A DNA stretch of 64,000 nt from Kaistia dalseonensis (lineage in GTDB: Bacteria; Pseudomonadota; Alphaproteobacteria; Rhizobiales; Kaistiaceae), in the NCBI RefSeq assembly GCF_030814715.1, contig NZ_JAUSVO010000007.1, positions 1 through 64,000 on the forward strand, in the 5' to 3' direction. The first letter of the stretch is position 1; every line of letters starts with the position of its first letter. The position numbers and the translations under genes were made by a program. Of the stretch, positions 55,201 to 63,632 are shown piece after piece. Below the pieces are notes generated by a model. It ran no database searches, was not told the origin of the DNA, and saw nothing but the letters and a program-made list of their open reading frames with translations.

Positions 55201-56555
55201 CCGGTCGAGCCAGCCGCGGAGAATGTGCCGGATTGGCCCAGCGCCGCCGCAACCTTGGGATCGCTCGCCGAGAGGCCCGACGCCGTGCCGTCGACTGTGA
55301 AGGCGAGGCCGCCCGCCTGTGGCGTCGTCTTGGCGACGACATTCAGGTTCTGCGCGCCATAGCCCTTGCCGGACAGGCCCTGAGCGGTCAGCGTGGCGTT
55401 GACGGCGGGCGCCACGAAGGCGCCGGAGATGGCGGCATTGAGGCGCCAGCCCGACCAGGTGATGCCGGGTGCGAAGGAGGCGAAGCGGGCCGGGTCGCCG
55501 CCGACGAGGTCGAAGGTGATGTCGGCGGTCTTGGCTTCGGTATCGAGGCTGCCGACCAGTGCCAGCCCGAAGCCGGCGGCGGAGAGGTTCAGGCCCTCGA
55601 TCGCGACCTTGCGATCATCCTGCACCACGGCCGAGCCGACGACGGTGGTGTGGTCGTCGAAGAGGGGACGGACGCTGGCCGGGACGAGGCCCGCGACCGC
55701 GCCACCGAGATCGAGCATGATGCGGCGGCCGTTCTCGACGCGGCGCACCGCGCCCGTGCCCTCGATGCGGCCGGCGTTGGCGGCGTCGAGCACGAGCTTG
55801 CCGTTCCAGTCGTCGAGCGGGGCGCTGCCTTTGATCGAGAGCGAAAGCGGCGGCAGCCCCTCGATCGCGGCGAGCCGTGCGACCAAGCCGCCTTCCGGTT
55901 CCGAGGCGGTGACATCGAGGACGAGCGTATCCTTGCCGCTGTCCTGGCCGGGATCGGGAATGAAGCGCACGCGGCCCTTGATCTCGCCCGGCGCGTCCTT
56001 GCGCAGGACGGCGAAATTGAGCGCGAGGCCCTGCGCCGGGTCGACCAACTGGGCGGAGGCCTGCAGGCCGAGCGTCGCCGGCATGCCGAGGACGGGCTCG
56101 CCGAGCGCGATCTCGCCGATATCGAGCGAGCCGAGAATGACACGCAGCATGGGAATGCCCGAGCCCGACGTGCTGGTGCTGGTGTCGGGCGCGGCCGCCG
56201 GCAGAACCGGGCGGCGGGCGAGCGACACGCGATCTGCGCCGAGGCGCTCGACATCGATCGTCCCGCTCAGCAGTGCCAGCGGATGCCAGGCGAGCGCGAG
56301 CCCGTCGACTTCCCCGAACACGCCCTCGCTATCGGCGAGCGTCACACGCTCGACGCCCATGGTGGTCGGGATGAAGCCACTCAGCCCTTCGATCGTGACG
56401 GTGAGGCCGTTGCTGCTCGCCATCCGGCCTGCGAAATCGGCCAGCATGCGCTTGCCCGCGCTGGTCTGGATGGCCGCGAACAGGCCGATCGCAACCACGA
56501 GCACGACGATCAGCGCTATGCCGATCCAGCTCAATATGATGCGGGCGATTTTCAT
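52248..56555 (-). CDS. tamB: Translocation and assembly module protein TamB
   Basis: This 1435-residue protein has one N-terminal membrane helix (~7-30), a long repetitive beta-helical body that should span the periplasm as a lipid-carrying groove (AsmA/TamB type), and the C-terminal TamB domain (DUF490) ending NELGLGAQWDY. It works with TamA in outer-membrane protein assembly or phospholipid transport. Its start overlaps the tamA stop (TGATG). Confidence 0.95.
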   Translation of the reverse strand: MKIARIILSWIGIALIVVLVVAIGLFAAIQTSAGKRMLADFAGRMASSNGLTVTIEGLSGFIPTTMGVERVTLADSEGVFGEVDGLALAWHPLALLSGTIDVERLGADRVSLARRPVLPAAAPDTSTSTSGSGIPMLRVILGSLDIGEIALGEPVLGMPATLGLQASAQLVDPAQGLALNFAVLRKDAPGEIKGRVRFIPDPGQDSGKDTLVLDVTASEPEGGLVARLAAIEGLPPLSLSIKGSAPLDDWNGKLVLDAANAGRIEGTGAVRRVENGRRIMLDLGGAVAGLVPASVRPLFDDHTTVVGSAVVQDDRKVAIEGLNLSAAGFGLALVGSLDTEAKTADITFDLVGGDPARFASFAPGITWSGWRLNAAISGAFVAPAVNATLTAQGLSGKGYGAQNLNVVAKTTPQAGGLAFTVDGTASGLSASDPKVAAALGQSGTFSAAGSTGANGPALTRATIALTPVDLAFEGTATPKSVAGALHLNRLDLIAFSALAGRPLSGTVALEGTVDTGADFAKVALDVNGTADKVATGIPTVDGFFAGRSTIRGAVARSADGSITVNGLTLVASGLDLTVNGGIQQATADLTAKLKLANLNRLDPRVSGGANAELRFSGGLDALGLAGTIDIASAKAMDKTIENLHLAVDLADLTGKPSGSVKLDGRIAGKPATGSARFAVGGTGQRVDDLDFTIGSVRAQGAAGIGANGIVDGRFTVAAGNLADLSALILTDIRGRLDTTIVLDAVNGVQRVAVNGRAQDIVFAGNRLDRADIDARVVNPAGVPRIDGKVTLAGVTAGDQRIENAVITAKSAGTATDVTLDTALLGASINARANIAPAGSDMRIRLDQFRAAKGPTTITLSSPANLTLSGSSVAIDRLALTTSGNGNVTVSGRAGQTLDLTVDIRALPLALASLAAPTLDLRGTLSGNARLSGPATAPNGTYQLNIAKLSNAAIANQGAGPFDIAANGTLGGGQVRVDATINGPRLEGLTVRGSVPIAAGTMDVRIAGAIDLAIANTALATSGSTVRGKATIDATLRGTAAAPAVSGTVRVAGATFIDSVNGVTLTNIQAVLTGTDRAIQVTTLTAQTPNAGQISGSGNIALDPARGFPASIQINMQRATLLSSDLVRLIADGRLTIDGPVTTRPKIAGRIDVRNLDINIADKLPGGLDPLTVRHVNTRGAQQSAQAGLRAASQARAKAGARGRATPAFVADLDLAIAAANGVFVRGMGIDAEFGGELTVRGTTAAPVTLGGFELRRGRFDVLGRRLDFTEGRVAFEGNTDPALNFTATTTSNEVTANIIVSGRASAPEVSFSSSPTLPEDEVLSRILFGRSVSTLNTSQALQVAQAIAQFSGGGPGVLDSVRRSLGVDSLDVDTSGNVGIGKRLNDRIYIGAKQGPTAASGKVTVDVDVTRNIRLQGAAGADGSNELGLGAQWDY

Positions 56556-58573
56556 CAGAAGGCCTGTCCGAGACTGAGATAGACGCCGTAGCCCGTCTGG
56601 TCGGGGCCGGGATTGACCGGGATGGCCACATCGAGGCGCACCGGACCCACGGCCGTATAATAGCGCAATCCGACGCCGACGCCGACGCCGAGATCGTTCA
56701 GGTCCGGCACGTCGCCGGACGAGGCCGTGCCAACATCGACGAAGGGCACGATGCCGATCGTATCGGTGATCTTGATGCGCGCCTCCGCGGAGGCGGTGAG
56801 GAACGAAAGGCCGCCGATAATATCGCCCTGCGCATTGTGCGGGCTCTGCGACTGGTAGTCGAAGCCGCGCAGCGTGCCGCCACCGCCGACATAGAAGCGC
56901 CGCTGCGGCGGCACGTCGAGCAGGTCGGCGCCGAAGATCGTGCCGGCCTGGACGCGTGCGGCGAAGATATAGCGCTTGTCCTCGTCGAAGGCGCGATAGG
57001 CCGAGAGCGAGCCCTTGAACATCATGGCGCCCGCGCCGGCCTGGCCGAGCTCCGCGAAGGGCTCGAACACGCCATTGGCGCGGATGCCCTTGGAGGGATC
57101 GAAGACATTGTCGGTCGTGTCGTAATTGACCTCGATCGGAACGCCGATGATCGGATAATCATCCTCGCCCGTGCTGCTCCAGACCTTGGAGGCTTCGAGG
57201 TCGAGGCCGATCTGGCCCCAGAGCTGTTCGTTGAAATTGCGCTTGATGCCCGCCTGGAAGGTCGCCGCCTCGCGGATATAGGCGCTGGTGATCTCGCGGA
57301 AGACGGAGGCCTGCGCAACGAGATCATCGATCGGGGTCAGGATGCCCGGCTTGCCGAAGGTCGCGCTGAAGCGATAGCCGAACGGATCGGCATCGGGCAT
57401 GAAGTTCGGGAGCGTGGTCGCCCAGGAGACCTGGGCGTCGAGACGCAGCGTCTCGGCGCCGCCGAACAGGTTGCGATGGCCCCAGAAGCCGTTGATCGAC
57501 GCGCCGTCCGTCGTATCGTATTTCGCACCAAAGCCGACATAGCGCGGCTTGCGCTCGGTGACGTCGATCGCGATCGGCAGGCGGCCGCTGGCATCGACCT
57601 TCTCCCCCTCGACGATGCGCACGCCCGATATGGCTTCATATTTGAGCAGCGAGCGGCGGGTATCGGCGAGCCGTTTCGGCGAGAACATCTCGCCCGGTAT
57701 GATCCGAACGCGTTCCTCGACGAAGGAACGCCGCAGCTTGTCCGTGCCGGAGACCGTGACCGGCCCGAATTCGACCGCCGGCCCGATCTGCACGTAATAG
57801 ATCACGTCGACCGTGTTGGTCGCGTGATCGGCTGTCACGTCCTTGTCCTCGATCTTCGCGAAGGCGTGGCCCTGGTCGCGATAGAAATCCGTGATGCGGC
57901 TCTCGGCCGCGACGATCGTGTTGGAGAGCGCGGGGTCGCCTGTGATCAGGCCGAGGCTCTTCAGCGTCGGCGCCATGGCGACCGGCTTGCCGCTATCGGC
58001 ATAGAGGATCTTCACGTCGCCGAAATGGAACAGCGGGCCGGGCGCGACATCGACCTGCACCAGGACCGGGCCTGCGACACGGGCCGCCTCGATCGTGGCG
58101 AGTGCGTCGGGCGATTCGACCGCGCGGCCGGCGACCGTGATGACGATCGATCCACCATAATAGCCGGCCGCATAGAGAGCGGCGGTGATCTGGTCGATAT
58201 CGGAGCGGGCGCGCCGCAACAGGCCGGCAGCGCCGGAGGGCGGCGAGCGGCGGAGCGATTGCAGGTTGGACGCGGCGATGACCGAGCGGCGCACCGAGCG
58301 CGGCGCATCGGCGACGTTGATCGTCACCTTGTAGGGAACAGCGTCGAGGACAGGCTCCTGCTTGGAGCCGCCGAAGAGATTGCGAATACTCTGGAAGAAG
58401 CCGCCATCATCGGCGAAGGCCAGAGTCGGACCAGCCGTGGCGAGCATCAGCGCCAGCACCGCGCTTCGCCGCAGCCCCGCACGACGCTTCCTGCCGCAAG
58501 GTCTCGTCGCCGCTTCTTTCAACCGAACGCTCACACATGCACCGACGAAATTAGACTTGCCTTCACCATACAA
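56555..58573 (-). CDS. tamA: Outer-membrane translocation protein TamA (BamA family)
   Basis: This protein of up to 672 residues has a signal region (SAVLALMLATAGPTLAFA), POTRA domains (~80-310), and a C-terminal Omp85 beta-barrel with the GGGGTLRGFDYQ and final-Phe (GQAF) signatures. TamA sits in the outer membrane and pairs with TamB. The start is uncertain: TTG 58573 is the longest; GTG 58534 (SVRLKEAATRPCG) gives a more usual leader; I could not find a clear ribosome site for either. Confidence 0.92.
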   Translation of the reverse strand: MYGEGKSNFVGACVSVRLKEAATRPCGRKRRAGLRRSAVLALMLATAGPTLAFADDGGFFQSIRNLFGGSKQEPVLDAVPYKVTINVADAPRSVRRSVIAASNLQSLRRSPPSGAAGLLRRARSDIDQITAALYAAGYYGGSIVITVAGRAVESPDALATIEAARVAGPVLVQVDVAPGPLFHFGDVKILYADSGKPVAMAPTLKSLGLITGDPALSNTIVAAESRITDFYRDQGHAFAKIEDKDVTADHATNTVDVIYYVQIGPAVEFGPVTVSGTDKLRRSFVEERVRIIPGEMFSPKRLADTRRSLLKYEAISGVRIVEGEKVDASGRLPIAIDVTERKPRYVGFGAKYDTTDGASINGFWGHRNLFGGAETLRLDAQVSWATTLPNFMPDADPFGYRFSATFGKPGILTPIDDLVAQASVFREITSAYIREAATFQAGIKRNFNEQLWGQIGLDLEASKVWSSTGEDDYPIIGVPIEVNYDTTDNVFDPSKGIRANGVFEPFAELGQAGAGAMMFKGSLSAYRAFDEDKRYIFAARVQAGTIFGADLLDVPPQRRFYVGGGGTLRGFDYQSQSPHNAQGDIIGGLSFLTASAEARIKITDTIGIVPFVDVGTASSGDVPDLNDLGVGVGVGLRYYTAVGPVRLDVAIPVNPGPDQTGYGVYLSLGQAF

Positions 58574-59006
58574 GACAGTTTCGTGTGACCTTGCGGTTAA
58601 AATTGCGTTTGCAGCAACTGTCCGACGGTAATTTCAACTCCCGTAGCGCCGGAATTCATGCTCCGCCGGGCCTTTGATTTGTCGGTCCGTCGCAATCCTT
58701 GTCGCCTCGTCCCACGCGCCTCAACGCTCAACGGCGTCGATCTCGGATCGATCCGGGGCGAATCGAGATGCCCTCCGCGCTGCGATCACAGGCGCTGGAC
58801 TGCCTCATTTCGCGGCAATTGTCTTCCGGATTTGTGAGGCGGCGGCACATTCGCGCGCGGTCTGCGCTGGCACTCAACATGCATCCTCCAGCGGGTGAAA
58901 AGGTCTTTCACCGTCTTGTCATCAGACCCGACCACATTCGCGCCGATGATCGCCCCGAACCGTCCCGCCGGCTGAACCTCATGCGACATTCTGGAGATCC
59001 GACGCC
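58574..59006. other. Divergent intergenic region, ~430 bases
   Basis: This region separates tamA and sthA, which point apart. No gene or repeat stands out; the part just upstream of tamA (about 58580-58640) is locally AT-richer and should hold its promoter. Confidence 0.4.
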
Positions 59007-60401
59007 ATGACCGACTTCGACATGATCGTCATTGGCAGCGGGCCTTCCGGGCGCCGCGCGGCGGTGCAGTCGGCCAAGCTCGGCAAGTCCGTGCTGGTGG
59101 TCGAGAAGGGCAGGCGGGTCGGCGGCGTCTCGGTGCACACCGGCACCATTCCGTCCAAGACGCTGCGCGAGACGGTACTCAACCTCTCGGGCTGGCGCGA
59201 GCGCGGCTTTTATGGCCGCTCCTATCGCGTCAAGCAGGACATCCAGGCGTCCGACCTGCTCGCCCGTCTGCACAAGACGCTCGATCACGAGGTCGAGGTG
59301 CTGGAGCACCAGTTCAGCCGCAACGCGGTCAAGACCGCGATCGGCGAGGCGCGGTTCGTCGGGCCGCACGAGATCGAAGTCACCTCCGACAAGGACGAGA
59401 AGCGGGTCTATCGCGCCGCCCATGTGCTGATCGCCTGCGGCACGCGGCCGTTCAGGCCCGATTACGTGCCCTTCAACGGAACATCCGTGTTCGACAGCGA
59501 CGAGATCATCGAGCTGCCGCACCTTCCGCGCAGCCTGACCGTCATCGGCGCGGGCGTCATCGGCGTTGAATATGCCACGATCTTCTCGGCGCTCGACGTG
59601 GCGGTCACGCTGATCGAGCCGCGCAACAGCTTCCTCGATTTCATCGACAAGGAACTGATCGAGGAATTCGTGCATGAACTGCGCGATCGCAACGTCGCGC
59701 TTCGCCTGGGCGCCGCGGTCAATTCGATCGAACTCGGCGAAGGTGGCCGTGCGATCACCAAGCTCGCCGACGGTCGCGTCGTTTCCAGCGAGATGCTGCT
59801 CTTCGCCGCCGGCCGCGTCGGCGCTACCGACCGGCTCAATCTGGAGGCGGTCGGGCTCGCCACAGACCATCGCGGCCGCATCGTCGTCGAGCCGAACACG
59901 TTGCAGACCTCGGTCCCGCACATCTACGCCGCCGGCGACGTGATCGGCTTTCCGAGCCTCGCCTCGACATCGATGGAGCAGGGCCGCGTCGCCGCCTGCC
60001 ACGCCTTCGGCCTCGCGCCGCCGCCGCCGCCGGAATTCTTTCCCTATGGCATCTATTCCGTGCCGGAGATTTCGACCGTGGGCATGACGGAGGAAGAGGT
60101 CCGCAAACGCGAGATCCCCTATGAATGCGGTATTGCCCGCTTCCGCGAGACGTCGCGCGGCCACATCATGGGCCTCAATAACGGCATGATGAAAATGATC
60201 TTTTCGACCCGTACACGCCGCCTGCTGGGCGTGCACATCGTGGGCGAAGGCGCGACGGAGCTGATCCATATCGGCCAGGCCGTGCTCAATCTGAAGGGTA
60301 CGATCGATTATTTCATCGAGAACACGTTCAACTATCCGACCCTCGCCGAGGCCTACAAGATCGCCGGCCTCGACGCCTGGAATCGAATGGTCAGGAACTG
60401 A
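59007..60401 (+). CDS. sthA: Soluble pyridine nucleotide transhydrogenase
   Basis: SthA moves hydride between NADPH and NAD+, via FAD. The 464-residue protein has the FAD GxGxxG site (DMIVIGSGPSGRRAA), the central NAD(P) site VIGAGVIGVEYATIFSAL and the C-terminal dimer domain. Where lipoamide dehydrogenases have the redox disulfide CxxxxC it has GGVSVHTGTIPSKT, with no Cys at all, while E. coli SthA keeps one. It converges on the CBS-domain gene with 7 bases between stops. Confidence 0.94.
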   Translation: MTDFDMIVIGSGPSGRRAAVQSAKLGKSVLVVEKGRRVGGVSVHTGTIPSKTLRETVLNLSGWRERGFYGRSYRVKQDIQASDLLARLHKTLDHEVEVLEHQFSRNAVKTAIGEARFVGPHEIEVTSDKDEKRVYRAAHVLIACGTRPFRPDYVPFNGTSVFDSDEIIELPHLPRSLTVIGAGVIGVEYATIFSALDVAVTLIEPRNSFLDFIDKELIEEFVHELRDRNVALRLGAAVNSIELGEGGRAITKLADGRVVSSEMLLFAAGRVGATDRLNLEAVGLATDHRGRIVVEPNTLQTSVPHIYAAGDVIGFPSLASTSMEQGRVAACHAFGLAPPPPPEFFPYGIYSVPEISTVGMTEEEVRKREIPYECGIARFRETSRGHIMGLNNGMMKMIFSTRTRRLLGVHIVGEGATELIHIGQAVLNLKGTIDYFIENTFNYPTLAEAYKIAGLDAWNRMVRN

Positions 60402-60408
60402 GGCCCGC

Positions 60409-61101
60409 TCAGTCGACCAGCGCTTCGAAGGGCTCCTTGGCGTGGGTGTGGTCCTCGACCGAGACCACGCCGGGCACGTTCATGGCCGCGATCTTGAGCG
60501 CGTTGCGCTCGGCTTCCGACCCGACCGGTCCCCAGTAATGCACCACGCCCTCGATCACGACGACATTGTACTCGCCGATCGAGAACCATGGCTGGTCCTT
60601 GAGCTCCTCGACGAGGCGGGCGCGGATTTCGCGGTCGGTTTCGTTCGCCTTGCGGCCGGATTCGCTGGCGACGAGCGCGCGCAGTATGTCGGCGCGGCTT
60701 ACGATGCCGACTGGCTTTTCGCCTTCGCAGACGATCGCGCGCTTGATGCCCCAGCCTGTCAGTTGCGCGACGATCTCGGGCACGGTCGCTTCCGGGCGGA
60801 TGCGCACGACATAGCGCGTCATGATGTCGGCGGCGGTCTGGCCGTGGCGGCGCGCATAATCGTCGGCGAGCTGCTCCTTGGAGACGAACCAGCGCAGCCA
60901 CCACGGATCCGGCTTGTCGTCGATCGGCTCGGCGCGGGGCATCAGGTTTGCTTCGCTGACGATGCCGACCAGCCGCCCCTTGTCGTCGACCACCGCGACG
61001 GCGCTGATCTTCTTTTGCAGCAGCAGTTCGGCGATCTCGAGAACACTGGTCGTCGGGCTTACCGTGATGAGCGGATGGCTCATGATGTCGCGCGCTTGCA
61101 T
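60409..61101 (-). CDS. CBS-domain protein with C-terminal BON domain
   Basis: The 230-residue protein has a CBS pair (~5-52 and ~91-145: MSHPLITVSPTTSVLEIAELL, MTRYVVRIRPEATVPEIVAQL) and a BON domain (~155-222), which may bind membranes. CBS pairs bind adenosine nucleotides and sense energy state. CGGAGG lies upstream of ATG 61101; the longer open frame is not family-like. An FNR/FixK-type box is placed about 40 bases upstream of a plausible transcription start, and CBS-BON proteins are common in low-oxygen regulons of rhizobia. Confidence 0.9.
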   Translation of the reverse strand: MQARDIMSHPLITVSPTTSVLEIAELLLQKKISAVAVVDDKGRLVGIVSEANLMPRAEPIDDKPDPWWLRWFVSKEQLADDYARRHGQTAADIMTRYVVRIRPEATVPEIVAQLTGWGIKRAIVCEGEKPVGIVSRADILRALVASESGRKANETDREIRARLVEELKDQPWFSIGEYNVVVIEGVVHYWGPVGSEAERNALKIAAMNVPGVVSVEDHTHAKEPFEALVD

Positions 61102-61168
61102 CGTGCTTCCTCCGGGATCGCAGATTGTTCCGTCTGATCTTGTCGTAGCGTATCGTCGGGATAGCTCC

Positions 61169-61182
61169 TTGATTTGGGTCAA
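61169..61182. promoter_or_regulatory. FNR/FixK-type box
   Basis: TTGATTTGGGTCAA matches TTGAT-N4-ATCAA at all but one base. It lies between the CBS gene and the MgtC/DUF4010 gene. Placed at -41.5 for the CBS gene, it predicts a start near 61134 with TACGAC as a -10-like element around 61142-61147. Confidence 0.75.
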
Positions 61183-61204
61183 GGGTCGGCCGGTATGATC
61201 ATCT

Positions 61205-62494
61205 ATGGATGATGCCCGGATCTTGATCGGCGCGGCGATGGATATTGAACTTCTCTTCCGGCTCGCGACCGCATTGGCGATCGGCCTGATCGTCGGGCTG
61301 GAGCGCGGATGGCAGGAGCGCGACGCGCCCTCCGGCAGCCGGACGGCGGGCATCCGCACCTATGGTCTTTCCGCCTTTCTCGGCGCCGCCGCGGCCTTGC
61401 TGGCCCGGACAGTCGACAGCATGGCGCTGCTCGCCACCATCTTCGCGCTTTACGCCGTCATCTTCGCCGCTTTCAAATATCGCGAGGACATGAACGACGG
61501 CACGTTCAGCGTCACCGGCGTGATCGCGGCGCTGCTGGTCTTCGTGCTCGGCGCCATGGCCGTCCTGTTCGATCCCCGTATCGCGGCGGCAGCCGGCGTG
61601 GCGACCGCCGGCCTGCTCGCAAGCCGCACCGTGCTCCATGCGATGCTGACGCGGATCACCTGGCCGGAGCTGCGCTCGGCGCTGCTCCTGCTCGGCATGA
61701 GCGTCATCGTGCTGCCGATCCTGCCCAACCGGGCGATCGACCCGCTCGGCGCCATCAATCCCTACGAGATCTGGCTCTTCATGGTGCTGACCGCGAGCGT
61801 GTCGTTCTTCGGCCACGTCGCAACGCGAATTCTGGGCGAGACCAAGGGGCTCCTCGTCAGCGTCGCGGCCGGCGCGATCGTATCCTCCACGGCGGTGACG
61901 CTGGTGCTCGCCCGGCGGGCGCAGCAGGAAGCTGCGGTGGCGCGCCTCGCCGGCGCCGCCCTGATGGCCGGCATGATCTCCGCGATGCGCACGCTGGTGA
62001 TCCTGACCATCGTCAAGCCCGCGCTGGCGCTGGCGGTGCTGCCGGCGGCCGGCACATTGGCGCTCGCGCTCGGGCTCGGCGCGTTCCTGCTGATCGCGCG
62101 GACCGATGCAGGCAGCGACCAGGGAACGCCGCCGGCGACACGCAACCCGTTCGATCTCGGCCCGCTGCTCCTCTTCGCCGCGTCCTTTGCGCTTGTATCC
62201 GCCGTCACGGCGCTGCTTGCCGGCCGCTTCGGCACCGGCGGGCTCTATCTGACGACCGCGACGGTGAGCCTTGCCGACGTCGACATAGCGGTGCTGAACA
62301 TGGCGCGGCTCGCCGGTGGCTCGATCGCGATGGCGGTCGCGACGACCGGCGTCCTGCTCGCGCTGGGCGTCAACGCGCTGGCGCGGACAGCCTATGCCGG
62401 GGTCTTCGGCCCGCCTGCCTTCAGCCTGCGCGTCGCATCGGGCACGATCGGCGCGCTTGCCTTGGCCGGTCTTGTGCTGTGGGTGACATCGTGA
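61205..62494 (+). CDS. MgtC/SapB family membrane protein with DUF4010 domain
   Basis: The 429-residue protein has some 12 membrane helices: an MgtC-like N-terminal part (FRLATALAIGLIVGLERGWQER) and a C-terminal DUF4010. MgtC relatives modulate membrane energy and ATP synthase; long DUF4010 members have no known function. A second start (MDIELLFRLA, 61238) is possible and would leave more room for the promoter. It diverges from the CBS gene across the FNR-type box. Confidence 0.87.
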   Translation: MDDARILIGAAMDIELLFRLATALAIGLIVGLERGWQERDAPSGSRTAGIRTYGLSAFLGAAAALLARTVDSMALLATIFALYAVIFAAFKYREDMNDGTFSVTGVIAALLVFVLGAMAVLFDPRIAAAAGVATAGLLASRTVLHAMLTRITWPELRSALLLLGMSVIVLPILPNRAIDPLGAINPYEIWLFMVLTASVSFFGHVATRILGETKGLLVSVAAGAIVSSTAVTLVLARRAQQEAAVARLAGAALMAGMISAMRTLVILTIVKPALALAVLPAAGTLALALGLGAFLLIARTDAGSDQGTPPATRNPFDLGPLLLFAASFALVSAVTALLAGRFGTGGLYLTTATVSLADVDIAVLNMARLAGGSIAMAVATTGVLLALGVNALARTAYAGVFGPPAFSLRVASGTIGALALAGLVLWVTS

Positions 62495-62540
62495 TGGGCC
62501 ATGCCATGATCTTCCAGCGAACATCCGGGGTAAAGCGGCC

Positions 62541-63524
62541 ATGAAAGCCATGATTCTCGAGCATCAGCAGGCGCCGCTCGTTCTGAGTGAGATCGCAAAG
62601 CCGGTCGCAGGTCCGGGGCAGATCGTGGTGCGCGTGCTCGCCTGCGGCGTCTGCCGCACCGATCTGCACGTCGTCGACGGCGATCTGAAACATCCGAAGC
62701 TGCCGCTCGTTCCGGGTCACGAGGTGGTGGGGCGTGTCGAGACGATCGGCGCCGGTGTCAGTGGCTTCGCCATAGGCGAGCGTGTCGGCATTCCCTGGCT
62801 CGGCCATGTCTGCGGCCACTGCGCCTATTGCCGCGAGGGCAGGGAAAACCTCTGCGATACGCCGGGCTTCACTGGCTACGACATCGATGGCGGTTATGCT
62901 GAGTTCGCACGGGCCGAGGCGGACTACTGCTTCCACCTGCCCGGGCAATATTCAGACGTCGAGGCGGCGCCGCTGCTCTGCGCCGGCCTGATCGGCTATC
63001 GCTCGTTCCGGATGGCCGGCCCCGGCAGGCGCCTCGGCCTCTACGGCTTTGGCGCCGCAGCCCACATCATCGCGCAGGTGGCGGTCGCGGAAGGCCGGGA
63101 GATCTACGCCTTCACCTCGCCCGGCGATGTCGAGGCGCAGGAATTCGCCCGCCGCTTCGGCGCAGTCTGGGCCGGCGGCTCCACCGAGGTGCCGCCGGAA
63201 CTGCTCGATGCGGCGATCATCTTCGCGCCGGTCGGCGCGCTGGTGCCGGCGGCGTTGCGTGTGCTGCGCAAGGGCGGCCGTGTCGTCTGCGCAGGCATCC
63301 ATATGAGCGACATTCCGGCCTTTCCCTATGAGATCCTGTGGGAGGAGCGGCAGATCATGTCGGTCGCCAATCTGACGCGGCAGGACGGGCTCGACTTCAT
63401 GGCGCTGGCCGGGCGGACGAAGATCGTGACGCAGACGACGCCTTATCCGCTCGAACGAGCCAATGAGGCGCTTGCCGACCTGCGCTCCGGCCGCCTCGAA
63501 GGCGCGGCCGTGCTACTGCCCTAG
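62541..63524 (+). CDS. Zinc-dependent alcohol dehydrogenase (AdhP-like)
   Basis: The 327-residue medium-chain dehydrogenase has catalytic zinc ligands C35, H60 (with E61) and C147, structural zinc cysteines C91, C94, C97 and C105, and the coenzyme-fold LYGFGAAAHI. Substrate is unknown; relatives act on ethanol and other primary alcohols. It lies 46 bases after the MgtC/DUF4010 gene and may share its transcript, which would place it under the FNR-type site too. Confidence 0.92.
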   Translation: MKAMILEHQQAPLVLSEIAKPVAGPGQIVVRVLACGVCRTDLHVVDGDLKHPKLPLVPGHEVVGRVETIGAGVSGFAIGERVGIPWLGHVCGHCAYCREGRENLCDTPGFTGYDIDGGYAEFARAEADYCFHLPGQYSDVEAAPLLCAGLIGYRSFRMAGPGRRLGLYGFGAAAHIIAQVAVAEGREIYAFTSPGDVEAQEFARRFGAVWAGGSTEVPPELLDAAIIFAPVGALVPAALRVLRKGGRVVCAGIHMSDIPAFPYEILWEERQIMSVANLTRQDGLDFMALAGRTKIVTQTTPYPLERANEALADLRSGRLEGAAVLLP

Positions 63525-63632
63525 ACACCGGGCCATCGAAGCCCCCTTGACCGTCGGCGCCTCCGGCCTCTATGGCGACTGCGCCGACCCCGTGCGGGAT
63601 GCGGCGTTCACGCATTGAGGGGCGGCGCCGGC

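Noticed and set aside
52146..56582. A 1478-codon plus-strand frame opposite tamB
   Set aside because: It is the shadow of tamB: composition is dominated by Arg, Asp, Gly and Ala with no domain, and tamB on the other strand has clear motifs and an overlapping partner gene.
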